From Paenibacillus curdlanolyticus YK9 (GTDB lineage Bacteria; Bacillota; Bacilli; Paenibacillales; Paenibacillaceae), in assembly GCF_000179615.1 (NCBI RefSeq), contig NZ_AEDD01000007.1, forward strand, positions 186,001 to 250,000: a stretch of DNA of 64,000 bases, written 5' to 3'. A program made the translations under genes and the position numbers. The notes beneath the pieces were generated by a model. That model was given only the letters and a program-made list of their open reading frames with translations. It searched no databases and was not told the DNA's origin. Of the stretch, positions 34,844 through 42,925 are shown piece by piece (position 1 is the first letter of the stretch; each line of letters starts with the position of its first letter).

Positions 34844-35746
34844 ATGAGCCCATCTGACCCGCACGCCAACATCCGCCGCAGAGGAGGCGCTAACCCGTGG
34901 AAATACATCCTCAGCGTCATCGGCGTCCTACTGCTGATCATTATCGGCTTCAACAGCTATGCAACTGTTCAATACGGCCACGTCGGGCTATACCAAACAT
35001 TCGGCAAGCTGAATAACAACGTGCTTGAGCCCGGCATCCACCTGAAGGTTCCCTTCTTCCAATCCGTCATCCAAGTGAATACGCAGGTTGCCAAAGCCGA
35101 GACCGACTCCTCCGCCTCCTCGATGGATCTGCAGCCGGTATCCACACATGTGGCCGTCAACTACTCCGTCGAAAAATCAACCGCGTTCACCCTCATGAAC
35201 AACGTCGGAGGCAACTACGACAACATCATCATTAATCCAGCCGTCCAAGAAATCGTCAAGGAAGTGACCGCCCGCTATCCCGCAGAGGATCTCATCGCCA
35301 AGCGCGATCTCGTCGCGAACGAAATCAGCGATCATTTGACCGCGCGATTGGCCAAATATAATTTAATCGTCAAAGAAATTAACATCGTGAATTTTAAGTT
35401 CAGCGACGCGTTTAACCAATCTATCGAAGCCAAACAGGTTGCCCAGCAGCAAGCGCTGAAGGCCGAGAACGATCTCAAGCGCATCCAGATCGAAGCCAAG
35501 CAAACAATCGCCCAGGCGCAAGCAGAAGCCGAGTCGCTCAAGCTGAAAAAGCAGGAGGTTACGGCGGAGCTGGTGCAATACAAGCAGATCGAGGTGCAGG
35601 AGAAAGCGTTGGAAAAATGGGACGGCCACCTGCCGAACGTCACTGGCGGGGCGACCCCGTTCATCGACTTGAGCGCTTTCGTCGGCTCAAGCTCCAAGTC
35701 CGCGGCGACATCGCCGCCAGCTTCGACGAACGCGGCGCAGCCGTGA
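34844..35746 (+). CDS. Prohibitin/SPFH-domain membrane protein
   Basis: A 300-residue protein with a cytoplasmic N-terminal stretch, one membrane helix (YILSVIGVLLLIIIGFNSY), the SPFH domain (residues ~45-215, TFGKLNNNVLEPGIHLKVPFF) and a coiled-coil region of Ala/Glu/Lys/Gln repeats (AEAESLKLKKQ) to ~255. The pattern is that of prohibitin-type SPFH proteins, which form ring-like oligomers on membranes and organise membrane domains. ATG 34844 follows AAGGAGG with 7 bp spacing; the earlier in-frame ATG has no site. A terminator lies 30 bp after the stop, followed by repeat array 2. Confidence 0.92.
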   Translation: MSPSDPHANIRRRGGANPWKYILSVIGVLLLIIIGFNSYATVQYGHVGLYQTFGKLNNNVLEPGIHLKVPFFQSVIQVNTQVAKAETDSSASSMDLQPVSTHVAVNYSVEKSTAFTLMNNVGGNYDNIIINPAVQEIVKEVTARYPAEDLIAKRDLVANEISDHLTARLAKYNLIVKEINIVNFKFSDAFNQSIEAKQVAQQQALKAENDLKRIQIEAKQTIAQAQAEAESLKLKKQEVTAELVQYKQIEVQEKALEKWDGHLPNVTGGATPFIDLSAFVGSSSKSAATSPPASTNAAQP

Positions 35747-35775
35747 TTACTAGCGTGAATGAATGTCTGACTGAG

Positions 35776-35815
35776 GCGGTCAAACGGGGGCTCTCTCCTG
35801 TTTGGCTGCTTTTTC
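35776..35815 (+). terminator. Intrinsic terminator after the SPFH gene
   Basis: GCGGTCAAAC pairs with GTTTGGCTGC (two G-T pairs) over a GC-rich loop region, followed by TTTTT. Confidence 0.75.
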
Positions 35816-35849
35816 GCGCAAACTTTTACGCCCTAATCGTGCTCCGGCT

Positions 35850-36150
35850 CGCTAGCCGACAGACTAGGGAACATTTTTATTACCTATTCGTACTCCGGCT
35901 CGCAGCCGACCGAATAGGGCAGATTTTTATTCCCTATTCGCACTCCGGCCCGCCAGCCGACCGAATAGGGCAGATTTTTATTCCCTATTCGCCCTTCGGC
36001 TCGCCAGCCGACCGAATAGGGAAGATTTTTATTACCTATTCGCCCTCCGGCTCGCTAGCCGACAGACTAGGGAACATTTTTATTACCTATTCGTACTCCG
36101 GCTCGCTAGCCGACTGAATAGGGCACATTTTTATTACCTATTCGGCCTCC
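35850..36150. repeat. Array of six 51-bp hairpin repeats (array 2)
   Basis: Six tandem units begin at TAGGG positions 35865, 35915, 35966, 36017, 36068 and 36119, so the period is 51 bp (50 once). The core resembles array 1: AATAGGGCAGATTTTTATTCCCTATTCG-like, with variants TAGGGAACATTTTTATTACCTA, while the spacer holds CGGCTCGCTAGCCG, which can form its own small hairpin. So stem, T-rich loop and period are shared with array 1, but the spacer differs. From 36160 to the GH74 start are ~320 bp of control region described under the GH74 leader. Confidence 0.88.
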
Positions 36151-36368
36151 GGCTCGCCAGCCGACCGCAGCCATATAATCGGTAACGCTTTCGATTAACG
36201 CCAGCAGCTGAACATCCTCTGCTCGCTGTTTTTCGGCAGCCACGTCACCCTAGCCAACGTGTCGAAAAATTTCACTTTACAAGATTAGGCAGATTCATGC
36301 TAATATGAAAACGCATACACGAGAAGGGAGAGGATAAGCCCGAATTAGACAAACCGATCTTGTTTCGC

Positions 36369-36419
36369 AAACGGCGTTGCCCCACAAACCGGAAAAGCCG
36401 GCAACTTTGCTTCGTTTTT
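36369..36419 (+). promoter_or_regulatory. Terminator-like hairpin in the GH74 leader
   Basis: AAACG-GC-GTTGCC pairs with GGCAAC-TTT-GC-TT-CGTTT and ends in TTTTTC, forming a terminator-like hairpin 60 bp before the GH74 start. A second, competing pairing CCGG/CCGG (36389-36401) overlaps its descending arm. Such exclusive structures are typical of attenuators. I do not identify a riboswitch class. Confidence 0.4.
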
Positions 36420-36434
36420 CGAAAACGTTTTAGA
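36419..36434. promoter_or_regulatory. Possible cre (CcpA) site before the GH74 gene
   Basis: TCGAAAACGTTTTAGA resembles the catabolite-responsive element, lacking only the TG of the first half. A second partial match, GGTAACGCTTTCGA, is at 36181-36194. A sugar-repressed xyloglucanase is expected, but both sites deviate from the consensus. Confidence 0.3.
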
Positions 36435-36479
36435 TTGGTGAACTGATTTCGATTTTATAATCTGATTGGAGGTATTTAT

Positions 36480-39400
36480 GTGATTCGTAAACGTGTTACC
36501 CGGTGGTGCAGCCTGCTCGTCGCAACTGTGTTAATCGGCACCTCCCTCTCCATCTCAGCGCCCGCAGCACACGCTGCCCCTAGCGCGCCTTACACTTGGA
36601 AGAACGTCAATACAGGTGCGGGCGGCGGCTTTGTTCCCGGCATTATTTTTAACGAAACGGAGCCTGATCTGATCTACGCTCGTACCGATATCGGCGGCGT
36701 CTACCGTTGGAACAAGGCGGACAGCAGCTGGATCCCGCTTCTGGATAACGTCGGCTGGACCGATTGGGGCAAGCTCGGCGTCGACGCCCTCGCGACCGAC
36801 CCCGTCGATCCGAACCGCGTCTACATCGCAGCCGGCATGTACACGAACGGGTGGGATCCGAACCATGGCTACATCATGCGCTCCACGGACAAAGGAAATA
36901 CTTGGCAAATCACGCAGCTCCCCTTCTACGTCGGCGGCAACATGCCGGGCCGTTCCATGGGCGAACGCCTCTCCATTGACCCCAACAAGAACAGCATCCT
37001 CTACTTCGGCGCACGCAGCGGCAACGGTCTTTGGAAATCGACCGACTATGGCGTAACGTGGAACAAAGTGACCTCCTTCACGAATCCCGGCACGTATGTG
37101 CAGGACGCTTCCTATCCCTACACCGCAGACATTATGGGCATCGCTTGGATTACGTTCGACAAGTCGACGGGCACGGCGGGCAGCGCTACCCAGACCATCT
37201 ATGTCGGCGTAGCGGACAAAGCGAATAGCATCTACCGCAGCACGGACGGCGGCGCGACATGGGCAGCTGTGCCCGGGCAGCCAACTGGCTTCGTCCCTCA
37301 TCACGGCGAAATTTCCAACGGCAATCTTTACATCACATACAACGACAGCAGCGGTCCTTATGACGGTGTCAAAGGCGATGTCTACAAGCTCAATACGACA
37401 ACGGGCGTCTGGACGAACATTAGCCCGATTCCAAGCACGAGCACGGATGCTTACTTCGGCTATGGCGGCCTCGCGATCGACCGCACGAACCCGAACACGA
37501 TCATGGTCACGACGCTCAACTCCTGGTGGCCGGATGCCAACATCTACCGTTCGACGGACGGCGGCGCAACGTGGACCAGCATTTGGTCTTGGAGCGGCTA
37601 CCCGAACCGCGACCTGCTGTACACGCAAGACATCTCGGCGGCGCCTTGGCTCGACTTCGGCTCGAACCCGCAGCCGCTGGAGCCTGCACTTAAGCTTGGC
37701 TGGATGATCGGCGACATCGAGATCGACCCGCATAACCCGAACCGGATGATGTATGGCACGGGCGCGACGATCTATGGCACGAACAACCTGCTCAACTGGG
37801 GCACCAGCTCCAAGGTCAACATTTCCGTCATGGCTAAAAATCTAGAAGAAATGGCGGTCAACGATCTCGTCAGCCCGCCAATCGGCGCTCCGCTTGTCAG
37901 CGCAGTCGGTGACGTATCCGGCTTCCGCCACACGGATCTGACCGTTGCTCCGACCAAAATGCTCACGAATCCAGGCGTTACGTCGAGCATCGATTTTGCA
38001 GAAACGAACCCAACCTTCATGGCACGCGTCGGCGCCGTCGATGCAACGACTAAGCCTTCCATCGCGCTGTCCTATGACGGCGGCGGCAACTGGTTCAACC
38101 CAAGCCAGCCTTCCGGCACGAAGGGCGGCGGCAAAATCGCCGTATCGGCGGACGGCAGCTCGCTCGTGTGGAGCACCTCCGATATCGGCGTCTTCTACTC
38201 CGTCGGCGGCAACTCGTGGACGGCAAGCACAGGCGTCCCTGCCGGCGCCCAGGTCGTCTCCGACCGCGTCAACAAAAACAAATACTATGCGTTCTCCGGC
38301 GGCAACGTCTACATCTCCACCAACGGCGGCGCAGCGTTTACGCAAACCACGGCAACCGGGCTCCCAGCGACCGGCAACCTGAAATCCGTCTTCGGCGCAG
38401 AGGGCGACATCTGGCTTGCGGGCGGCGATGATAAAACAGTCTACGGCTTATGGCATTCCACCAACGGCGGCGCTTCGTTCACCAAGCTGTCCAATGTTCA
38501 AGAGGCTGACGTCGTCGGCTTCGGCAAAGCGGCACCGGGCCAAACGTATCCAGCCGTCTACACCTCGGCCAAAATCGATAACGTTCGCGGCATCTACCGC
38601 TCCGACGATGCAGGCGCTTCATGGGTCCGCATCAATGACGACCAGCATCAGTACGGCGTAACGAACAGCGTCATCACGGGCGATCCGCGCATCTTTGGCC
38701 GCGTTTACCTCGGCACGAACGGCCGCGGCATTTTGTATGCCGACCCTAGCGGCACAACGCCGCCGGTCAACAACTCGTCGATCACGCCTACGACCGCTTC
38801 GTTCGATAAGAAAATCGCCAATCAAGCGGATATCGGCGTTACGATGACACTGAACGGCAACACGCTTGCAAGCATCAAAAACGGCGCGGCTACGCTCGTT
38901 TCCGGCACGGACTACACGGTTTCCGGCTCGGCTGTCACGATCAAGAAAAGCTATCTCGCCGCTCAAGCGGTCGGCACGACCACGCTCACGTTCAGCTTCA
39001 GCGCTGGTGCGGCTGCAACGCTGGCGGTATCGGTCGTCGACACGACGTCTACCGTCAGCAACTCGACGATCACGCCGACTGCCTCATCGTTCGATAAGAA
39101 AACCGTCAACCAAGTCGATATCGGCGTTACGATGACGCTGAACGGCAACACGTTGTCGAGTATCAAAAACGGCTCAGCTACGCTCGTTTCCGGCACGGAC
39201 TACACCGTTTCCGGCTCGGCTGTCACGATCAAGAAAAGCTACCTCGCCGCTCAATCGGTCGGCACGACCACGCTCACGTTCAACTTCAGCGCTGGCGCAG
39301 CTGCCACGCTTGCGGTGTCGGTTGTAGACACGACGTCAACAACGACAACAGGCAGCTTCAAAATCCAAATGTACAGCGGCACGACAGCCGCATCCAGCAA

Positions 39401-39803
39401 CACGCTCAGCCCGCGCATCAAGATCGTGAACACGGGCACGACAGCGCTTAACCTCGCCGACGTAAAGCTGCGGTACTACTACACCAAGGATGCCAACATA
39501 GCACAAGCATTTTTCTGCGACTGGGCGCAAATGGGCAATGCTAACGTAACGGGTGCGTTTGTGAACATGGCTACGCCTAAGACTGGTGCCGACAACTATT
39601 TGGAGCTCGGCTTCACGAGCGGCGCAGGCTCCCTCGCAGCCGGCGCATCCGCCGAAATCCAAATCCGCGTCTCGCGCACAGATTGGAGCAACTACACCCA
39701 GACTGGCGACTACTCCTTCAGCTCGACAGGGTCCAGCTATGTGGACTGGAGCAAGATGACGGGTTATGTGTCAGGGTCGTTGCAGTGGGGAATTGAGCCT
39801 TAA
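36480..39803 (+). CDS. Secreted GH74 xyloglucanase with two X2 modules and CBM3
   Basis: A 1107-residue secreted enzyme. Signal peptide ends near AHA at residue 32. Residues ~36-750 are the double beta-propeller of GH74, with repeated RSTDGGATW- and RSTDKGNTW-type blade motifs; the expected catalytic acids are Asp70 (YARTDIGGVYRW) and Asp478 (AVGDVSGF). Two X2 (CBM_X2) modules follow as a near-identical 96-residue duplication starting around residues 767 and 863, each with ITPT, FDKK, TMTLNGNTL and SGTDYTVSGSAVTIKKSYLA. A CBM3 cellulose-binding module ends the protein (FKIQMYSG, LADVKLRYYYT, WGIEP). It cleaves xyloglucan outside the cell. GTG 36480 follows GGAGG at 7 bp. Alone in its operon, ended by a terminator. 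Confidence 0.94.
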   Translation: MIRKRVTRWCSLLVATVLIGTSLSISAPAAHAAPSAPYTWKNVNTGAGGGFVPGIIFNETEPDLIYARTDIGGVYRWNKADSSWIPLLDNVGWTDWGKLGVDALATDPVDPNRVYIAAGMYTNGWDPNHGYIMRSTDKGNTWQITQLPFYVGGNMPGRSMGERLSIDPNKNSILYFGARSGNGLWKSTDYGVTWNKVTSFTNPGTYVQDASYPYTADIMGIAWITFDKSTGTAGSATQTIYVGVADKANSIYRSTDGGATWAAVPGQPTGFVPHHGEISNGNLYITYNDSSGPYDGVKGDVYKLNTTTGVWTNISPIPSTSTDAYFGYGGLAIDRTNPNTIMVTTLNSWWPDANIYRSTDGGATWTSIWSWSGYPNRDLLYTQDISAAPWLDFGSNPQPLEPALKLGWMIGDIEIDPHNPNRMMYGTGATIYGTNNLLNWGTSSKVNISVMAKNLEEMAVNDLVSPPIGAPLVSAVGDVSGFRHTDLTVAPTKMLTNPGVTSSIDFAETNPTFMARVGAVDATTKPSIALSYDGGGNWFNPSQPSGTKGGGKIAVSADGSSLVWSTSDIGVFYSVGGNSWTASTGVPAGAQVVSDRVNKNKYYAFSGGNVYISTNGGAAFTQTTATGLPATGNLKSVFGAEGDIWLAGGDDKTVYGLWHSTNGGASFTKLSNVQEADVVGFGKAAPGQTYPAVYTSAKIDNVRGIYRSDDAGASWVRINDDQHQYGVTNSVITGDPRIFGRVYLGTNGRGILYADPSGTTPPVNNSSITPTTASFDKKIANQADIGVTMTLNGNTLASIKNGAATLVSGTDYTVSGSAVTIKKSYLAAQAVGTTTLTFSFSAGAAATLAVSVVDTTSTVSNSTITPTASSFDKKTVNQVDIGVTMTLNGNTLSSIKNGSATLVSGTDYTVSGSAVTIKKSYLAAQSVGTTTLTFNFSAGAAATLAVSVVDTTSTTTTGSFKIQMYSGTTAASSNTLSPRIKIVNTGTTALNLADVKLRYYYTKDANIAQAFFCDWAQMGNANVTGAFVNMATPKTGADNYLELGFTSGAGSLAAGASAEIQIRVSRTDWSNYTQTGDYSFSSTGSSYVDWSKMTGYVSGSLQWGIEP

Positions 39804-39838
39804 TAGCTTAATGGTGATGAGATAAGGTAGAGATGGCA

Positions 39839-39897
39839 AAAGCCCCGCAAGGCGGACACTTGGTTGGGTGTCGCTTGCAGGGCTTTTGATTTTTTCA
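39839..39897 (+). terminator. Intrinsic terminator after the GH74 gene
   Basis: AAAAGCCC pairs with GGGCTTTT, with inner arms GCAAG/CTTGC and GCGGACAC/GTGTCGC, followed by GATTTTTTC. The A-rich opposite flank means it might also work for the convergent gene at 39911. Confidence 0.9.
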
Positions 39898-39910
39898 CCG
39901 TTAGTTATGA

Positions 39911-40411
39911 TTAATAGTCTTTGAGCAGCTGCAATCCCCAGTCATATGTGTTGATGCTCTTTCCTTCCGATTCGAAAACGAGATTAACAGGTTTTCCGTC
40001 CGACGAAATGATTTTTTTAGTTACCGCAGCTTCATAATGGCGCTGGCCGTCGGAAACTTCGATCCGGTTGGTGTTTTTGATTTGCGGATAAATGATGACG
40101 TAGGACTGCTCAACTAATGGATTAGCTCCTGATCGGCCAAAGTTTTGATCCACAATAATAACGATTGTGTTGCCATCCTTTGTCCCTTCAAATGCGTAAT
40201 AGTAAGGACTCGTTTGGAGCATATCTGTGTATGCTGGACCAAGCAATTTAACGTCTGAAGCATTGAAGTGCTCTTCGACGGTTCGTTCTTTAGGAACGGG
40301 TCGGTCAGTCATTTTCGATTCAAACCAGTGATAACCTCCGAATACGATTGCCGCCAGTACTGCAACAACTATAAGCAGAGACATGCTGATGCTCGAGTTA
40401 CGTTTTGTCAT
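39911..40411 (-). CDS. Small membrane-anchored protein of unknown function
   Basis: A 166-residue protein with one N-terminal helix (ISMSLLIVVAVLAAIVFGGY) and an extracytoplasmic domain of ~130 residues containing YYYAFEGTKDGNTIVIIVDQNFG and VIIYPQIKNTNRIEVSDG. I do not recognise the family; it looks like a DUF found beside small two-helix proteins. It overlaps the upstream gene by 14 bp, so both are co-transcribed. Base composition is more AT-rich than the neighbouring carbohydrate genes. Confidence 0.7.
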   Translation of the reverse strand: MTKRNSSISMSLLIVVAVLAAIVFGGYHWFESKMTDRPVPKERTVEEHFNASDVKLLGPAYTDMLQTSPYYYAFEGTKDGNTIVIIVDQNFGRSGANPLVEQSYVIIYPQIKNTNRIEVSDGQRHYEAAVTKKIISSDGKPVNLVFESEGKSINTYDWGLQLLKDY

Positions 40412-40658
40412 AGATTACACGCTCTCTCCATCCAAAAACGCTTGTTACAATTATTGGTGGCAGGCACGACAACAGTCCACCAGATAAGAAGAGGATACCG
40501 GTTAATTTATACGAGTCAATTGCGTTTTGAAGGAACAGGGTGTACTCCGACGAATTTAAACTACTCTTCTCCTGCAGGAAACGTTCGGCAGCTGCCCACC
40601 CTAAATTCGGACTTTTAACAATCAAGTAAGAACCCAGTAGGACGAATACAATAGCCAC
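40398..40658 (-). CDS. Small two-helix membrane protein, start unusual
   Basis: An 86-residue protein as read from GTG 40658, with helices AIVFVLLGSYLIV and GILFLSGGLLSCLPPIIVTSVFG. The frame is open upstream to 40703 and reads IINKRGWLGLAFLIVAIV, which completes the first membrane helix and looks like real protein, but contains no ATG, GTG or TTG. Either a rare start (ATA or ATC after GGATGTGGTG) is used, or a base is missing and the true start is GTG AAT CAT. It overlaps the downstream gene. Function unknown. Confidence 0.55.
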   Translation of the reverse strand: MAIVFVLLGSYLIVKSPNLGWAAAERFLQEKSSLNSSEYTLFLQNAIDSYKLTGILFLSGGLLSCLPPIIVTSVFGWRERVIYDKT

Positions 40659-40840
40659 GATTAAAAAGGCAAGGCCTAGCCATCCACGTTTGTTTATGAT
40701 TCACCACATCCTTTCGTATCTTAATTATATGACAGCTAAAAAGAGACCAGTAGGTATTTTTTCTTCACAACTCACTGCCCCGATCTGCACCTTTTCCTGC
40801 ACGGGGAGTGACTCGTGGATACATCCTCTTATCCCACTAG

Positions 40841-41136
40841 TTTTCAATCCACGCTCCCGTATGGGGAGCGACAAGGATCGTCAGTCCTACCTAATAAGCA
40901 GTCAACAGTTTCAATCCACGCTCCCGCGTAGGGAGCGACAAAATCTGCAGTAAAGCTAAACCAGTCAGGGTTGTTTCAATCCACGCTCCCGCGTAGGGAG
41001 CGACTCTTACCTTTGCGAGCACAAGCAGCTCCTGCTGGTGTTTCAATCCACGCTCCCGCGTAGGGAGCGACAACAACCTCATTTTACCTGTTTTGATTTC
41101 GCGCGTTTCAATCCACGCTCCCGCGTAGGGAGCGAC
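40841..41136 (-). CRISPR. Orphan type I-C-like CRISPR array, five repeats
   Basis: Repeats of 32 bp (plus strand starting GTTTCAATCCACGCTCC and ending TAGGGAGCGAC) are at 40841-40872, 40908-40939, 40973-41004, 41040-41071 and 41105-41136; the last four are identical, and the first differs at a few bases. Spacers are 35, 33, 35 and 33 bp, all different. A heavily decayed sixth copy is at 40781-40812. The repeat belongs to the type I-C kind, whose crRNA reads ...GTGGATTGAAAC, so transcription is on the minus strand; decay at the left then marks the trailer end, and the leader should be right of 41136. No cas gene is in the window. Confidence 0.95.
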
Positions 41137-41310
41137 AGCACCCTCTCCAACCCCCTATTAAATCAAGGTTTTCAGGGCATAATTCGCGAACCTCAAATAT
41201 TACCTCTCCAAAACTCAAAAATATCCGCTTCAAACCCCAACAAACCCAACAACAGCGGGCTGCGCGAACCTCCTAGGAAAATCATGTGAGCTTCAGGTTC
41301 GCAACACCAG
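41137..41310 (-). promoter_or_regulatory. Probable CRISPR leader
   Basis: The stretch next to the last intact repeat has no gene. On the minus strand it contains AGGAGGTTCGCGCA near 41255-41275 and GAGGTTCGCGAATT near 41180, a repeated element, within AT-rich sequence. A/T-rich leaders with such motifs flank type I-C arrays on the side where new spacers are added. Assignment rests on position and repeat orientation. Confidence 0.45.
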
Positions 41311-41333
41311 TATACCAATTATTTGGAATTACA

Positions 41334-41369
41334 AACAACAAAAACAGCCCCTATCCAAAAAGGGCTGTT
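41334..41369 (-). terminator. Intrinsic terminator after the DUF4023 gene
   Basis: On the minus strand AACAGCCC/GGGCTGTT form a stem, followed by TTTTGTTG. It also isolates the DUF4023 transcript from the CRISPR leader. Confidence 0.85.
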
Positions 41370-41393
41370 AAGCTTTCAATATTTCTCACAATC

Positions 41394-41537
41394 CTACTTA
41401 TTCGTCGAATGCTGCTTCGTCTGCAGCGACGCCTCCGGCGAACCTTTGCCGCGATTTTTGTTCAACCGCTGCCTGTTCTGCTGCTCGTTTACTTTTTGCA
41501 CGAATTGCGAGGTGTTGAGGTTGTTAAAGTAGCTCAT
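41394..41537 (-). CDS. DUF4023 micro-protein
   Basis: A 47-residue, highly polar protein beginning MSYFNNLNTSQFVQKVNEQQ and ending KQHSTNK. The FVQKV-x-E-Q start and the NRGKGSPEASLQTKQH ending match the DUF4023 family of small Bacillales proteins of unknown function. AAGGAGG stands 8 bp before the ATG and a strong terminator follows the stop, which support expression of so short a gene. Confidence 0.82.
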   Translation of the reverse strand: MSYFNNLNTSQFVQKVNEQQNRQRLNKNRGKGSPEASLQTKQHSTNK

Positions 41538-41593
41538 GCGAATCGCCTCCTTCGTCAACCATAGACTGTCCCCGAAGGCGCTCCATTATGCAC

Positions 41594-42319
41594 TTAATCT
41601 TGCCGACGCGAGCCAGCAAAGCCTACGATTCCGGCTACCAACAACAAGCCTGCTCCCATGCTGACAGCGGTTATGATAAATCGCATCATCTGCTTATCCA
41701 AATAGCGGCCCTCATTCACGTCATCGCGGTCCCCCGATACGCCTCGATGATCGTGGCCGTGTATGACTCGCATATGCCCGTGGCGATCTGGCTCCCAGCC
41801 TGAATCCCCGTCAAAATCTCGCCCGACATCCGTCACGGCATTCGGACGCTCGGGCCTAATCGATTCATCAATAGCTCCTACCGATTCCAGCCAGTCCTTC
41901 ACGTCATTGGCCGCATAATAACGCGAGTAGAACGAGCCGTCCTCCTCCAGCCGGATAAAGCCTTGATGCACGCCCGCGACATGATATTCGCCTTCCCGCT
42001 TATCCAGAATCAGCACATACGACTCATCCAGCTCCATCAAGCCTTCGTCTCCAAAAGGCAGGAGATAAACGCCGATCTCGTCGCCAACGTCCATGCTGCC
42101 TTTTATAACTTGTTGAATCGCAACCTCATACCGGTCTTTCCCTTGCTTCCTATGCTCTTTCTCTTCCGGTACGCCAACGACAATAGTGTCTGCCTGATCT
42201 GCCAGCTCCGGCAGCGGCACCATCGCGAAATCCAGCGCATGCGCCGGAACTGCGTGTACCGTTAGCAATAGCAGCAACGCCAGCAAACCGCCTGCGAGCC
42301 CTCTATATTTCATCGACAT
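41594..42319 (-). CDS. Secreted protein with C-terminal membrane anchor, unknown function
   Basis: A 241-residue protein with a signal peptide (GLLALLLLLTVHAVPAHA), a ~140-residue extracytoplasmic domain (DQADTIVVGVPEEKEHR, VIKGSMDVGDEIGVYLLPFGDEG, LDESYVLILDKREGEYHV), an Asp/His/Gly/Arg-rich linker (HGHMRVIHGHDHRG) and one C-terminal helix ending in basic residues (GLLLVAGIVGFAGSRRQD). The region ADTIVVG...V...VIKG resembles domains found in other Firmicute surface proteins, but no function is known. The His/Asp-rich linker might bind metal (inference). ATG 42319 or ATG 42313 may be the start; both are near AGGGGG. Confidence 0.72.
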   Translation of the reverse strand: MSMKYRGLAGGLLALLLLLTVHAVPAHALDFAMVPLPELADQADTIVVGVPEEKEHRKQGKDRYEVAIQQVIKGSMDVGDEIGVYLLPFGDEGLMELDESYVLILDKREGEYHVAGVHQGFIRLEEDGSFYSRYYAANDVKDWLESVGAIDESIRPERPNAVTDVGRDFDGDSGWEPDRHGHMRVIHGHDHRGVSGDRDDVNEGRYLDKQMMRFIITAVSMGAGLLLVAGIVGFAGSRRQD

Positions 42320-42398
42320 CCAGCCCCCTAACTATCTGTTACCTCCCCGACGTGGATGCTGATGCTAAAGTTGCGCTACGCGATGCGGGATCACAATT

Positions 42399-42605
42399 TT
42401 ATTCTTTATGCGCTAGATAGACTTTAACAATAAGATAATAGAGCACAGCCTCAACAATGAGGCCTATTCCCGACATCGTTGCGGTTTTTGTATCACTCAT
42501 CGAGATTAATCCTTGACTTGGAAGCGACACTAAAAATGTAAGCAATGTAATAACAAAAATAACTACAGCAACTAGAGTTACCACGATAAAAGATGAATTA
42601 TTCAT
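42399..42605 (-). CDS. Small two-helix membrane protein
   Basis: A 68-residue protein consisting mostly of two helices (SFIVVTLVAVVIFVITLLTFLVSL and MSGIGLIVEAVLYYLIVKVYLA). Unknown function. ATG 42605 with GGAGG six bases upstream is chosen over longer upstream frames. The 320 bp between its start and the HAD gene at 42926 are AT-rich at the left and hold no gene that I can support. Confidence 0.65.
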   Translation of the reverse strand: MNNSSFIVVTLVAVVIFVITLLTFLVSLPSQGLISMSDTKTATMSGIGLIVEAVLYYLIVKVYLAHKE

Positions 42606-42925
42606 ATAAACCTCCATTTTAATTTTCATTTTGTATTGAATCATTTGCAACAACACCCATACTATATGCTGATCAATTTTATTTTTGTCGATTTTAGTCG
42701 AAAGAAATCAATATTTAGAAGATCTTTAGGCGACCGATACATGCATCCTTTCAACAAAATCTTTATAACCGGCTCAATCGTTGCAATGAAGTAAGCATCG
42801 CAGCCCTGCTCCTCCTAAATCCACCATCCCCCCACCCTCGACGCACACAGCCGGTCCATAGTATGATAGGCGGTAATCAACGCAATCTACTAGAGACCCG
42901 CAAGGGAAGGATAGGAGAGGCAATC

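Noticed and set aside
36456-36461. TATAAT as promoter of the GH74 gene
   Set aside because: The ribosome binding site begins only 6 bp downstream and no -35 box lies at proper spacing, so no usable leader would remain.
40690-41300. Cas genes beside the CRISPR array
   Set aside because: Short open frames over the repeats are translations of the repeat itself; flanking genes are small membrane proteins and DUF4023, none Cas-like.
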